Positions 1 through 10,241 of a stretch of 64,000 bases of DNA are shown here, piece after piece. Every line of letters begins with the position of its first letter. Position 1 is the first letter of the stretch. A model generated the notes under the pieces. That model ran no database searches. It was not told where the DNA came from and saw nothing but the letters and a program-made list of their open reading frames with translations. The position numbers and the translations under genes were made by a program. The stretch covers positions 248,001-312,000 of the forward strand of contig NZ_JASJEV010000002.1 of the NCBI RefSeq assembly GCF_030067675.1, written 5' to 3'. The DNA comes from Chelatococcus albus. Its GTDB lineage: Bacteria; Pseudomonadota; Alphaproteobacteria; Rhizobiales; Beijerinckiaceae.

Positions 1-1862
<1,862 letters not shown>

Positions 1863-2405
1863 TCAGGCAGCGAGTGCGGGCTGGCGACGCCGGGCACGCC
1901 CGAGCATGGTGGTGACATGCGGCAGGTAGCGGCCGTGCGCCTTGGAGAACTTCAGCCCCTCGCCCACGACGACGAAGCCGAGCCTCTCCTGGATGCGCAG
2001 CGACCGCCGGTTGTCGGCGAAGACGCCGGAGGTCATGTGCACGGCCTGCGTCTCGGCGAAGAAGGCGTCGACGTAAGTCTCCGCCGCTTCGCTCATCAGG
2101 CCCCGGCCCCAGAAGGACGGTCCCAGCCAGTAGCCGAGCTCCATCGCGCCGTCGGCCGGCATGAGGCTGATCAGGCCGGCGGTCCGCCCGTCGGCGAGGA
2201 CCACGTGATGGGCCGCCGCGCCGCGCCGCATGTCCTCAGCCGCGCGTGCGCAGAAGCCTCTCATCGCGGCGAGCGGCTGTGGCCAGGGCACGGGCGAGAG
2301 CCAGCGCACCACCTCCCAGGTCATCTCCCGATGCAGGGCGCCGGCATCTTCCAGCGCGATCGGACACAGGATCAGGCGGCTCGTGTCGAGCGTGCGGTTC
2401 AGCAT
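1863..2405 (-). CDS. GNAT family N-acetyltransferase
   Basis: 180-aa acetyltransferase of the RimJ/RimL-like group (Acetyltransf_3 type). The order is typical: an N-terminal TSRLILCPIALEDA strand-turn, a central ELGYWLGPSFWGRGLMSEA segment carrying the acetyl-CoA pyrophosphate-binding loop, and SLRIQERLGFVVVGEG near the C-terminus. The substrate cannot be told; ribosomal-protein N-termini or small amines are the family norm. Its start overlaps the end of the next acetyltransferase by 7 bp, so the two are cotranscribed and probably arose by duplication. Confidence 0.85.
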   Translation of the reverse strand: MLNRTLDTSRLILCPIALEDAGALHREMTWEVVRWLSPVPWPQPLAAMRGFCARAAEDMRRGAAAHHVVLADGRTAGLISLMPADGAMELGYWLGPSFWGRGLMSEAAETYVDAFFAETQAVHMTSGVFADNRRSLRIQERLGFVVVGEGLKFSKAHGRYLPHVTTMLGRARRRQPALAA

Positions 2406-3094
2406 GGCTCGTTCCCTATCATCGCCGTCATCGCCTCGGGTGAGCGGTCACTGGCTAGCATCGCGGCCATCGCCTCGCCTGTGCGCTCGCGCACGCCGAG
2501 GCCGACGAAGATCGGATCGATCCAGCCCTTGAGGCTCGCCCAGGTGCGCCGGTCGAGGCGCATGTGCTCGACCGGGAAGAGCCCGCCGCGGGCCGGAAAC
2601 TCGACGAGGCCCGAGCCCTCCGACCGGAAGCCGCACTTCTCGAGAACGCGCCGCGACGCCGGGTTGACGACGCGCACGCCCGCCGTCAGCGCCGGTGCCT
2701 CGGTATGATCAAACACCGTGTCAACGATCGCGCGCAGCGCCTCGGTGGCGAAACCCTGGCCCCAATGGGGCATGCCGAGCCAATAGCCGACGAAGGGCTC
2801 GCCATTGTTGCGCGAATGCACGGCAATGGCGCCCATCGCCTCGTGCGGCTTGCGCCGCGGCGTGACGACGAGGGTCAACGCCTCGCCCGTGGCGTTGGCG
2901 AGCCGTGCCGCGTAGATGAAGGTTTCCGCCGCCCGCGGTGGATAGGGATGCGGAATGAGGGCCGTCATCTCGGCTACGGCTTTCTCCCCCGCGAGTTGCT
3001 CGATGGCGCGGGCGTCGGCGAGACGGGGCCAGCGCAGGGCAAGGCGCTCGGTCTCGATGACGAAGGCGTCGTCGACGATATCGCGGGTGAACAT
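2399..3094 (-). CDS. GNAT family N-acetyltransferase
   Basis: 231-aa RimJ/RimL-type acetyltransferase. Visible family segments are FVIETERLALRWP near residue 12, FVGYWLGMPHWGQGFATEA (acetyl-CoA-binding Q/RxxGxG/A loop) near 100, and NPASRRVLEKCGFRSEG near 145. The C-terminal ~50 residues extend beyond the domain and include a repeated acidic/methionine-rich stretch. First gene of the acetyltransferase pair between rpmA and obgE; an acetyltransferase at this spot is common in Rhizobiales. Substrate unknown. Confidence 0.85.
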   Translation of the reverse strand: MFTRDIVDDAFVIETERLALRWPRLADARAIEQLAGEKAVAEMTALIPHPYPPRAAETFIYAARLANATGEALTLVVTPRRKPHEAMGAIAVHSRNNGEPFVGYWLGMPHWGQGFATEALRAIVDTVFDHTEAPALTAGVRVVNPASRRVLEKCGFRSEGSGLVEFPARGGLFPVEHMRLDRRTWASLKGWIDPIFVGLGVRERTGEAMAAMLASDRSPEAMTAMIGNEPC

Positions 3095-3157
3095 CGCTTC
3101 GCTCCGGTTCCGCGGGCCCGAATCGCCACTGGCGCGATGCGTAGCCCGAAACGACGA

Positions 3158-3183
3158 AGGGGAGATGGCATCCCATCTCCCCT
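3158..3183 (-). terminator. Hairpin downstream of rpmA, possible terminator
   Basis: A perfect 11-bp stem (AGGGGAGATGG with CCATCTCCCCT) closes a 4-base loop about 110 bp past the rpmA stop and before the acetyltransferase genes. No T-run follows on the minus strand, so it may attenuate transcription or stabilise the mRNA end rather than terminate fully. Confidence 0.45.
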
Positions 3184-3289
3184 GTCGCCTGGATCCGAAG
3201 CGAGACTTGGAAGGCCAAGACCTGGAGCTTCGTTTCCGCCGGGTTTCGGGATGCCGGCGGGAGCTCTTCGTCTGGCAGCTTCCGCCTCT

Positions 3290-3556
3290 TTACTCTGCCG
3301 CCTCGATGGCGGGTACCACGGACACGTAAGCTCGGCCGGCTTTCGTGCCGAACGTGACGCGGCCGTCCGTAAGCGCGAAGAGGGTATGGTCCTTGCCCAT
3401 GCCCACGTTGACGCCCGCGTGCACCTTCGTGCCGCGTTGACGGACGATGATGTTGCCGGCGACGACGGCCTGGCCGCCGAACTTCTTCACGCCGAGGCGG
3501 CGGCCGTCGGAATCGCGGCCGTTACGGGACGAACCGCCAGACTTCTTGTGAGCCAT
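3290..3556 (-). CDS. rpmA: 50S ribosomal protein L27
   Basis: 88-aa ribosomal protein near the peptidyl-transferase centre, whose N-terminus reaches towards the P-site tRNA. It starts [16 protein letters not shown] and contains the signature [11 protein letters not shown]. There is no cleavable N-terminal extension of the Firmicutes type. It follows rplU by 47 bp, the standard rplU-rpmA unit. Confidence 0.98.
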   Translation of the reverse strand: MAHKKSGGSSRNGRDSDGRRLGVKKFGGQAVVAGNIIVRQRGTKVHAGVNVGMGKDHTLFALTDGRVTFGTKAGRAYVSVVPAIEAAE

Positions 3557-3603
3557 GATAGAACTCCTGAATTCCTGTGACGGGGCGCGCTAGGCAGCGC
3601 AGC

Positions 3604-4251
3604 TCACCGATCCTCACCCGACTTCTGCTCGGCCTGGTCGATCTTCGCGCGCGGCGGCTTGCCGGCGAGAAGCTCCTTGGCCTGAATGACCCATTCCTCG
3701 CGCGTGGCGCGGCCGCGCAGGCCAAGTTCCTCGTCGTACCTGGCGAGGTCCGCCTCGGTCCAGCCGGCGATCTGCTCCCAGGAATTGATGCCGGCCGCAC
3801 GCAGCTTCTTCTCGATCGTCGGGCCGATGCCCGAGATGAGGGAGAGGTTCGACGCATCGCTCGCGGCAGCGGCCGGAGCGGCAGCCTTGGCCTTGGCGGG
3901 CTTCGCGGCAGCGGCCTTCTTGCCGGAGGGCCTGGCGCCGCCCGTCAGGATCTCGGTGATGCGGACGACGGACAGCTCCTGCCGGTGGCCACGCTTGCGC
4001 TTGGAGTTCTGGCGACGACGCTTCTTGAAGGCGATGACCTTCGGCCCGCGCGCCTGTTCGACGAGCTCGCCCGCAACGGTGGCGCCGGCAACGAAGGGGG
4101 CGCCCACTTCCGCCGCGCCGTCCTTCACGAGCATCAGCACCTCTTCGAAGGCCACCACGTCGCCGGGCCCGCCCGCCAGGCGCTCGATGGTGATGACGTC
4201 GTCGGCGGCAACCTTGTACTGCTTGCCGCCGGTCTTGATGACTGCGAACAT
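3604..4251 (-). CDS. rplU: 50S ribosomal protein L21 with C-terminal helix-hairpin-helix extension
   Basis: The first ~103 residues are a normal L21 ([14 protein letters not shown] start, [15 protein letters not shown] signature), which binds 23S rRNA in the large subunit. The protein then runs to 215 aa. A lysine/alanine linker leads to [15 protein letters not shown] and [15 protein letters not shown], a helix-hairpin-helix fold like those in DNA-binding and other proteins annotated as predicted flap-endonuclease-like L21 fusions. Such tails occur in many Rhizobiales and their role is not established. Heads the rplU-rpmA-obgE-proB series. Confidence 0.95.
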   Translation of the reverse strand: MFAVIKTGGKQYKVAADDVITIERLAGGPGDVVAFEEVLMLVKDGAAEVGAPFVAGATVAGELVEQARGPKVIAFKKRRRQNSKRKRGHRQELSVVRITEILTGGARPSGKKAAAAKPAKAKAAAPAAAASDASNLSLISGIGPTIEKKLRAAGINSWEQIAGWTEADLARYDEELGLRGRATREEWVIQAKELLAGKPPRAKIDQAEQKSGEDR

Positions 4252-4518
4252 CGTTCTTCTTCCCGTGTTCCTGCCGGCGCTCGGCGGCTGTCCCGCCGGG
4301 CCGGCTTCTTGGCAGCCCGTTTCCGGCTATCGATGCGGGCGGACGGCTCTGCTTGCGGCCGTGCCGCCGCCACGCGACACACAGGGCGCAAGTGTCCCCA
4401 CGCCCAAGGCGGCTGTCGATACAGCGCCCGACCGGGCCTGTCAACGCAACGACCGTGGGAAAGCCGCTTCGAGGCGCTTGATCTTTCGATACGCCTGCGT
4501 GTAAGACAGCGCCGCCGC

Positions 4519-4608
4519 GGAGAGGTGGCAGAGTGGTTGAATGCACCGCACTCGAAATGCGGCATACGGGCAACCGTATCGGGAGTTCGAATCTCCCCCT
4601 CTCCGCCA
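4519..4608 (+). tRNA. tRNA-Ser (anticodon CGA)
   Basis: A 90-base class II tRNA. The acceptor stem is GGAGAGG/CCTCTCC. The anticodon arm is CCGCA-CTCGAAA-TGCGG with CGA at the centre, reading UCG. There is a long variable arm (ATACGGG...CCGTAT), a T arm with GTTCGAATC, and an encoded CCA end. Phage-derived sequence begins within about 100 bp of its 3' end, which fits use as an integration site. Confidence 0.96.
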
Positions 4609-4611
4609 GCT

Positions 4612-4633
4612 AACCCTTTGAACAACAAGGGTT
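4612..4633 (+). terminator. Short hairpin after tRNA-Ser(CGA)
   Basis: AACCCTT and AAGGGTT form a 7-bp stem with an 8-base loop three bases after the tRNA CCA end. It could terminate the tRNA transcript, but there is no T-run. It also marks the last sequence before the phage-derived block. Confidence 0.4.
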
Positions 4634-4713
4634 CAGCATCTCGGCGAAGAAGCTCCGAAACACCCTGAAAATTCAGTCCGCCACAGCAACGCCACAGTGG
4701 CAGGACACATCAT

Positions 4714-4818
4714 GGCTACCCGGGCGCGAACATTCAGGCGCCGGTCGGGTTTCAGGACTTCGCTGTCCCGGACGGACATTTCGATCTTGCGATCGGCAAC
4801 CCGCCGGCGCGCGCGTGA
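4714..4818 (+). pseudogene. Fragment of phage polyvalent protein: N6-adenine methylase motif
   Basis: Frame 1 reads GYPGANIQAPVGFQDFAVPD and then GHFDLAIGNPP before a stop. The DLAIGNPP box is catalytic motif IV of N6-adenine DNA methyltransferases, in the form found inside the giant multidomain proteins of phages and conjugative elements. Only ~34 codons survive. The next recognisable piece belongs to the far end of the following helicase domain, so a large internal deletion has removed what lay between. No start or upstream methylase sequence is visible; the left junction with chromosomal DNA lies in 4634-4713. Confidence 0.6.
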
Positions 4819-5512
4819 TCGAGGACATCGCCGGCGAGGCTGCCAGCGCCGCCGAGATGAAGGCGGCGGCCTCGGGCAATCCGCTCATCCTCGAAGAGAT
4901 GGGCCTGCGCCAGAAGATCCGGCGCCTGGAGGGGGCGCGCATCGAGCACGAGCGCGAGCAGTTCCGCCTCCGCGGCCTGGTGCGCGCGCTCCGCCGGGAG
5001 GCCGACGGCATGTCCGGGCGCCTGCCGCTCGCGGAACAGGATGCGGCCCGCGCGGCCCTGGCGATCGAGCATGGCCTCGTGGCCGACTTCGGCAAGGAGA
5101 GGCTTGACAGGGCGAAGGACATCGGCGCGGCGATCATCAGGGCCGGGCGGGAGGTGCTGGCGGCCGGCAGGGACGCCGCCGACCTCGGGACGGTCGGCGG
5201 GTTCAAGGCGGCTCTGGAGCACGTGCACAGCAGGGCGTTCAGCCTGGTGCTCGCCGGCGCGCACCGGCACGATGTGCCCATCGACGACATCGACAACGCC
5301 GATCCGGCCGGCACCGGCATGCGCGTTCTCAACGCGCTGCGTCGCATGCCCGCCGAACCGGACCGGATGCGGGCCCGGCTCGCCGAGATCGAACGACAGA
5401 TCCCGGCACTTGAACGCCAGGCCGGCGCGTGGCCGGACGAGGCGGAGCTCGCCACGGCGCGCGCGCGCCACGCGGCGGTGATCGCCCAGCTGCGACTCCG
5501 GCAGGGGGGGCC
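4815..5512 (+). pseudogene. Fragment of phage polyvalent protein: end of the helicase module
   Basis: Frame 3 reads IEDIAGEAASAAEMKAAASG, NPLILEEMGLRQKIRRLE and then a long charged helical stretch. This matches the region after the DarB/strawberry-notch-like helicase in phage polyvalent proteins, where an AEMKA-ASGNPLI-E segment precedes coiled coil. The helicase motor itself is missing. The reading frame is lost near a run of seven G at 5504-5510, where homology continues in another frame. Family assignment rests on motif memory and is moderate. Confidence 0.55.
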
Positions 5513-5975
5513 GGGGCGGCGTCCGGGCCAAGGCTGTCGTTTCGCGCGCGCGAGCCCGTCGCGCGCCTGACCGGCACCGAGCTTGGCGTGGGGTTCCGCG
5601 GCGGGCAGGACATGCCGGCCCTGCGCGCCGCCGCCCAGCGCTGGTATGACGAGAACCTCGTTGGCTCGGCCGCGACGATGCGGGACGGCAGCGTGGTTCA
5701 GTTCAACAGGCGCGGCCTCAGGAAATCGACGTTCGGCGGCAAGGGCGATGTGCTTCTCCGCGCCGTGCCGGCCATCCGCGCCATCATCGAGACCGGGCAG
5801 GTCGTCCACCGCGAGCCGGGGAACAGGCCGGGGATCATCGAGCGCGCCATTGTCTCGGCCCCTGTCTCTCTGGCGGGGGAGACGCACAGGCTGGCCGTCT
5901 CGATCCATCGCAGGACGGACGGCAACTGGCACTACGACTTCACGTTCGACAGGAGCGCTGGGGGTCCGGGGGTTG
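5512..5975 (+). pseudogene. Fragment of phage polyvalent protein: LPD/nuclease-like domain
   Basis: Frame 2 continues from the preceding piece with a compact alpha/beta segment. It includes DGSVVQFNRRGLRKSTFGGK, a VPAIRAIIETGQ helix, and ETHRLAVSIHRRTDGNWHYD. This resembles the small domains (LPD3 or Barnase/EndoU/ColicinE5/RelE-like) that recur in polyvalent proteins. Which of these it is cannot be decided by eye. The frame drifts into low-complexity sequence after about 5975. Confidence 0.45.
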
Positions 5976-6132
5976 GTGTACCCGGCGAGACCACGGGTGC
6001 GCGTTCCATTCGCGGTGTGGAGACGGAGCGCTCGTTGGGCCGTTCGGCGGCAGAAAGCACCCCAGCCGCGTCGAGGAGCCGGGCGTCGACTCCGGGGGGC
6101 TTGCGACCGCCGCGAACGGCCCGCTACCCAGC

Positions 6133-8118
6133 TTGCCATTGCCACACCCCGACACGAAGACAAGCATAGCCGATCCCCCGGGCGGCCTCAACCTCTTCGC
6201 GTGGAGCGACGAGGCGACCGCCGCGGGCGATCTCCCCGCCGATCCCGCGGTTGCGGCCGGGACGATCGCGCAGGTCGAGGAGGCGCTTCGCACAGGCCCG
6301 GCCGGGCCGCTGATCGCGCCGCTGATGCGGTGGGGGCGGCTTCGCATCATCACGACCGCCGACCTGCCGGCCGGCATGCCGGACGGGGTGCAGGCCTGGG
6401 CCGACGGCGCGGGCAGGATCACGCTGATTGCGGACGCCATCGAGCCCGGCACGGAGACCGCCGTGCTCCTGCACGAGGCGTTCCACGCCGGCGTCCGCCC
6501 CCTGATCGGGGACCCCGCGTGGAACGGCCTGATGCGCGAGCTCGAAACCCTGCGCACCCAGGCGAGGCGGGGGAGCGCCCGCCTGCGCGGGCTCTACGAC
6601 GAGGCGCGCCGCAGCGTGGGCATCGCCCTGGCCGCCGGACAGGCGATGCCGGGCGACATCTCCGCCGAGGAGTTCGGGGCCTATCTCATCGAGCACTACG
6701 AGGCCGCTCCGCCGGCGATGAAGCGCTGGGTCGACAGGATCGCCGGACTGGTCAAGGCGTGGCTGCTGCGCACCTTCGGCCGCCAGTTCGGCGCGGTGAC
6801 GCCGGAGCAGCTGCGCGCGCTTGCCGCCGCCGCCCTGCGAGCTGCGGCGCCGCCAGCGCGCGCGGCGGGCGGAGCGGACGAGCGGGGCGCGGGGCGGCCC
6901 TCCCTCCGGCACGGCGGCGGGCAGGGCGAGGGAGCGCGGTTTGCGGCCGGGGTCCTCGTCGAGCTCACCGCCAACGACGACATCTTCCAGAACCCGCGTT
7001 CGCGGGCGCGGGACCTCGGCGGTGTCTTTGCCGACATCATGCCCGAGGTGACACTGATCGGCCCGGTCGACCTCTCCGAGGAGGACATCGCCCGTGACGC
7101 GGAGAAAAAGACCCTGCTGCGCACCGGGGCCGGGCGCGACTTCCATGTCTACGAGGGTGATGGCACCGTCTGGCTGGACGTGAGCCGCCTCGACGAGGGC
7201 CAGATGGGGAGTGCCGTCTATGCCGCCGTCGCCAACTATGCCTACAACACGGGCAGGGTGTTCATCGGCGACCCGGCCGGCCTGTCCGACCTCGCGCTGC
7301 GGCGCCGCACCGAGGCCATGCTGTCCTCGGCGCTGAAGTTCGGCACGACCGATCACCTCGCCCCCCACCCGCGGCAGGTGGCGGGGGACGCCCGGCTCGG
7401 CGTGCCGCCGTTGCGGTGGACGCCGGGCGACACCATGGGTAACATCGCCGCCCTGATCGACGCCTCGCTCGGCTCTCTCGCGCATGATGTGCCGGAGGTC
7501 AGACGTGCCTACTACGACTTCGAAACAGGAACCTTCCGAGATTCTCAGGGCGCACCCCTATCTGATGAGGTGCTGGACGGGTGGGCATCTCGATCTGGCC
7601 GAGTGCGAGCGGCGGGCGCGGGGCGCCGAACGCTTAAGAGAGGCATACTCCTCAATACCGTGGCACGCGCGGAGAGCGGCGCAGGACCCGGATTACTGGA
7701 GCTTGTTCTACGCCAGCAATCCAAACTGGTAGCACGCGGCGGCCTCGGGGGCCTGCTCTACTCCGTTCGCGGCGGTGCCGGTGGGCCGGCGCCTGCGGGC
7801 GCGCGCCGGCGCCTCGTCGACGGGCTCGCGGATCGGCTCACCGACCTGCAGCCGGCGATGCTTGCCACCGTGCCGCTGAACTACTTCAGCGAGCTGAAGC
7901 GGCCCAACATGGCGGCCGTCGACGAGTACCTGCGCCTCAAGCGCGCGATGGACGCCTACCGCGGCAGGAAGCACGACGCGGCCGACCAGGTTGCCCAGGC
8001 GTGGTTGCGCTACGCCCGGCTCGGCCTCGGCACGGACGGCAGGGCCAGGGCGCGCACGCTCGCGGACCTGATGCATGACGCCACCCTCGCCGGCATCGAC
8101 CCGTCGCTCTCACCCTGA
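6133..8118 (+). pseudogene. Fragment of phage polyvalent protein: zincin peptidase plus PLxRFG-type region
   Basis: A 661-codon open stretch. Near residue 113 is VLLHEAFHAGVRP, an HExxH zinc-peptidase site, with a glutamate-rich helix (SAEEFGAYLIEHYE) about 60 residues later. Next comes FQNPRSRARDLGGVFADIMPE, then YNTGRVFIGDPAGLSDLALR. The final third (PLNYFSELKRPNMAAVDEYL, then DLMHDATLAGIDPS) matches the middle of PLxRFG polyvalent proteins. The stop at 8118 comes from a deletion or frameshift, because the C-terminus continues in the next frame. The protein is encoded by virions or elements that inject it; here it is almost certainly inactive. Confidence 0.6.
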
Positions 8119-8624
8119 TCAGCGATGGCAGGACCCTTCGCGGCATCGAGATGCTGGCCCCGAAGTTCGCCAGGGACGCCATGCAGGCGTACCGCATGTG
8201 GAACGAGGGCCTGACCACGCGGCGCGGCGACGTCATCCTGGAGCGCGACCGGATCAGTGCGTGGGACCGGATCGCGAGGCTGATGGGCTTTACCTCGGCG
8301 CGCGTCGCCGAGACCCATGAGCGGAACAGGCGCCTCAGGGAGGCGGAGGGGACGGTGCTCGAGGAGCGGCGCGCGCTGGTGGACAGGTGGGCGACGGCGC
8401 GGATGGCGGGCGACGACGAGGGGCGCCGCGAGGCGCTCGAGCGGATCAGGGCGTGGAATGCCAGGCCCTACGCCAGGGGGGTGCGCATCACGCAGGAGAC
8501 GCTGCAGCGGTCCGCCCAGACCCGCCGGCGCAACGCGCGCCTGCGGGAGGACGGGGTTCAGATCCAGAACAGGCCGCTCGGACGTTACCTGCGCGGCTTG
8601 CAGCCCGCACCCGGCTACCGCTAG
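8118..8624 (+). pseudogene. Fragment of phage polyvalent protein: C-terminal end
   Basis: In a different frame from the preceding piece, ISDGRTLRGIEMLAPKFARD is followed by EGLTTRRGDVIL, a SAWDRIARLMGFTSARVAE helix and charged helices. It ends in LGRYLRGLQPAPGYR before a natural stop. This layout (two-helix linker, GF-P/SARVAE turn, RR-A-L closing) is the C-terminus of PLxRFG proteins. A GTG or ATG start at 8151 would allow a short 157-aa product, but it is best read as the tail of the broken gene. Confidence 0.55.
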
Positions 8625-8672
8625 GAATGGATGCGGCCCGCCCGGGCCGCATCGTTCATTGGGGGCTGGTTC

Positions 8673-9140
8673 ATGCTCAAGCACATGGCGGTTGCCGCCG
8701 TGGCCCTGGCGCTGGCGGCGTGCGCCGCAGCGCAGGCCACACGCACCTCGGCGAATACCATGATCATCGACGCCGAGGCCGACCCGGAATGCGGCGCGAC
8801 GGGCGCCAGCAGGGTGGCGGCCAGGGCGGCGGCCATCGAGACGATCAGGGCCGGGTTCGATCGCTACATCATCACCGGAGGTGCCGCGCAGAACAACGTG
8901 GGCGTGGCGACGGTCGGCGGCACCGCGACCACCTACGGCACCCGCCTTGGCGGCGGCACCTACAGCGCGACCACGACCTATACCCCGAACACGATCATCT
9001 ACGGCACTCACGACAGAATGTTGAAGGTCGTCATGTTCAGGAAGGGGGACCCCGGGTACGAACAGGCCCTGGACGCCAGGCAGGCGCTCGGGCCGGAGTG
9101 GCAGGAGCTGGTGAAGAGCGGCATCAGGACCTGTCTCTGA
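8673..9140 (+). CDS. Small predicted phage lipoprotein
   Basis: 155-aa product with a lipoprotein signal: MLKHMAVAAVALALAAC gives a lipobox LAAC with cysteine at residue 17. The body has GASRVAARAAAIETIRAGFD, then glycine/threonine-rich strands and one further cysteine near the end. The start at 8673 is preferred over an in-frame ATG 42 bases upstream because it begins exactly at the signal peptide. It lies 48 bp after the polyvalent gene ruin and before the muramidase, as expected for a phage lysis or virion-end module. Not recognised beyond this. Confidence 0.6.
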   Translation: MLKHMAVAAVALALAACAAAQATRTSANTMIIDAEADPECGATGASRVAARAAAIETIRAGFDRYIITGGAAQNNVGVATVGGTATTYGTRLGGGTYSATTTYTPNTIIYGTHDRMLKVVMFRKGDPGYEQALDARQALGPEWQELVKSGIRTCL

Positions 9141-9263
9141 GCGCCATCGCGCCCGCGACACGCGGGGCCAGGCGGCGGAAGGCGCCCCGTTCTTGCCCTG
9201 GTCGCGGTTCCCGCGTAGATAAGGTGTCTCCTCGCGCATGACGTGCTCACATGGGCTGCACGC

Positions 9264-9998
9264 ATGCGCGACAACTTCCCGACATCGCTGCGCTTCACCC
9301 TCGGGTTCGAGGGCGGCTTCGTGCACCACCCTGCCGACCCGGGCGGGGCGACCAACAAGGGCATCACGCTCGCCACGCTGCGCCGGCACCGGCCGGGGGC
9401 GAGCGTCGCCGACCTCAAGGCGCTTCCCGACGCGCTGGTGGCGCAGATCTATCGGGCGGACTATTGGGACGCGGTGCGCGGCGACGATCTGCCCGCCGGC
9501 GTCGACCTCGCCACCTTCGACTACGCCGTCAACTCCGGCCCCTCGGCGGCTCGCAAGGGTCTGCGGGCCGTGGCGGGTGGCCCGGACCACGAGACGGTCC
9601 GGAGGCTCTGTGCCCGCCGCCTCTCGATCTACCAGACGTTCCGGCACTGGAAGACCTTCGGCAGGGGCTGGGCGCGGCGCATCGCTGCGTGCGAGGCCCT
9701 CGGCGTCCGGATGGCGCTGGCGGCGGAGCGCGACGCGCCGCACGTCGCGGCGGCCCTCGGCGACGAGGCCCGCAGGGCGGCACGCGGGGCGAGGCGGAGC
9801 ACGGCCGGCGCGGCCGCGGCCACCGGAAGCGGTGCCGCCGCGGTGCCCCTCGAGGTCGCCGACCCGACTGCTCTCGCCCTGGCCGGGGCGCTCGCCGGCG
9901 CGGTCGTGCTGACCGGCCTCTACCTGGCCTGGCGCGCCCACGTGGATCGCCTGCGCGAGGAGGCCCTGCGCGCGGCCTTGCAAGAGGTGCAGGCGTGA
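9264..9998 (+). CDS. Phage endolysin, GH108 N-acetylmuramidase with C-terminal membrane segment
   Basis: 244-aa peptidoglycan-cleaving muramidase. The GH108 signature is complete: FTLGFEGGFVHHPADPGGATNKGIT, with the catalytic glutamate of the EGG box near residue 15 (written here as family knowledge), then the YWDAVRGDDLPAGVDLATFD and DYAVNSGP segments. The C-terminus has ALAGALAGAVVLTGLYLAW, a transmembrane helix, followed by a charged tail. The ATG at 9264 is used; an in-frame GTG lies at 9243. Intact and probably the only functional phage gene here. Confidence 0.8.
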   Translation: MRDNFPTSLRFTLGFEGGFVHHPADPGGATNKGITLATLRRHRPGASVADLKALPDALVAQIYRADYWDAVRGDDLPAGVDLATFDYAVNSGPSAARKGLRAVAGGPDHETVRRLCARRLSIYQTFRHWKTFGRGWARRIAACEALGVRMALAAERDAPHVAAALGDEARRAARGARRSTAGAAAATGSGAAAVPLEVADPTALALAGALAGAVVLTGLYLAWRAHVDRLREEALRAALQEVQA

Positions 9999-10057
9999 CG
10001 CGGGACGCGCTGGCCGAAGAGTGGCTCGGGCACCGCTGATCGAGCGGCAAACCGTCG

Positions 10058-10195
10058 AACAGATGATATCGGCCACGCCACGGCGGACGGGCAAGCCCCC
10101 TGCCACCAGCCCGCACGAGGGTCCGATAGATCGGTAGACGGGTCGGGTTGCCGAAGGCTTCGAGCAGCTTGTTCGAGATTCGCGGAAATAGATTG
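10058..10195 (-). pseudogene. ArsR-type regulator stub
   Basis: Reads SRISNKLLEAFGNPTRL and PIYRTLVRAGGRGL, the first helices of an ArsR/SmtB winged-helix repressor (L-ALGHPTRL-I-R-LV motif). A frameshift follows (VRRGVADII), then loss of the recognition helix where phage-side sequence begins. No start codon is visible. It lies just past the ACR3 gene, so a second ars regulator once ended the operon or the phage junction cut it. Confidence 0.5.
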
Positions 10196-10241
10196 GCCTC
10201 CGCCGGTCCGGGCGTCAGCGACTATTTCCACGATCATCGAA

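Noticed and set aside
4673-6163. 496-codon minus-strand frame across the phage block
   Set aside because: Arginine/serine-rich shadow with no homology, while the plus strand shows recognisable polyvalent-protein segments.
4519-10060. Complete inducible prophage
   Set aside because: No integrase, repressor, terminase, portal, capsid or tail genes are present; only a broken giant gene, a lipoprotein and an endolysin remain.
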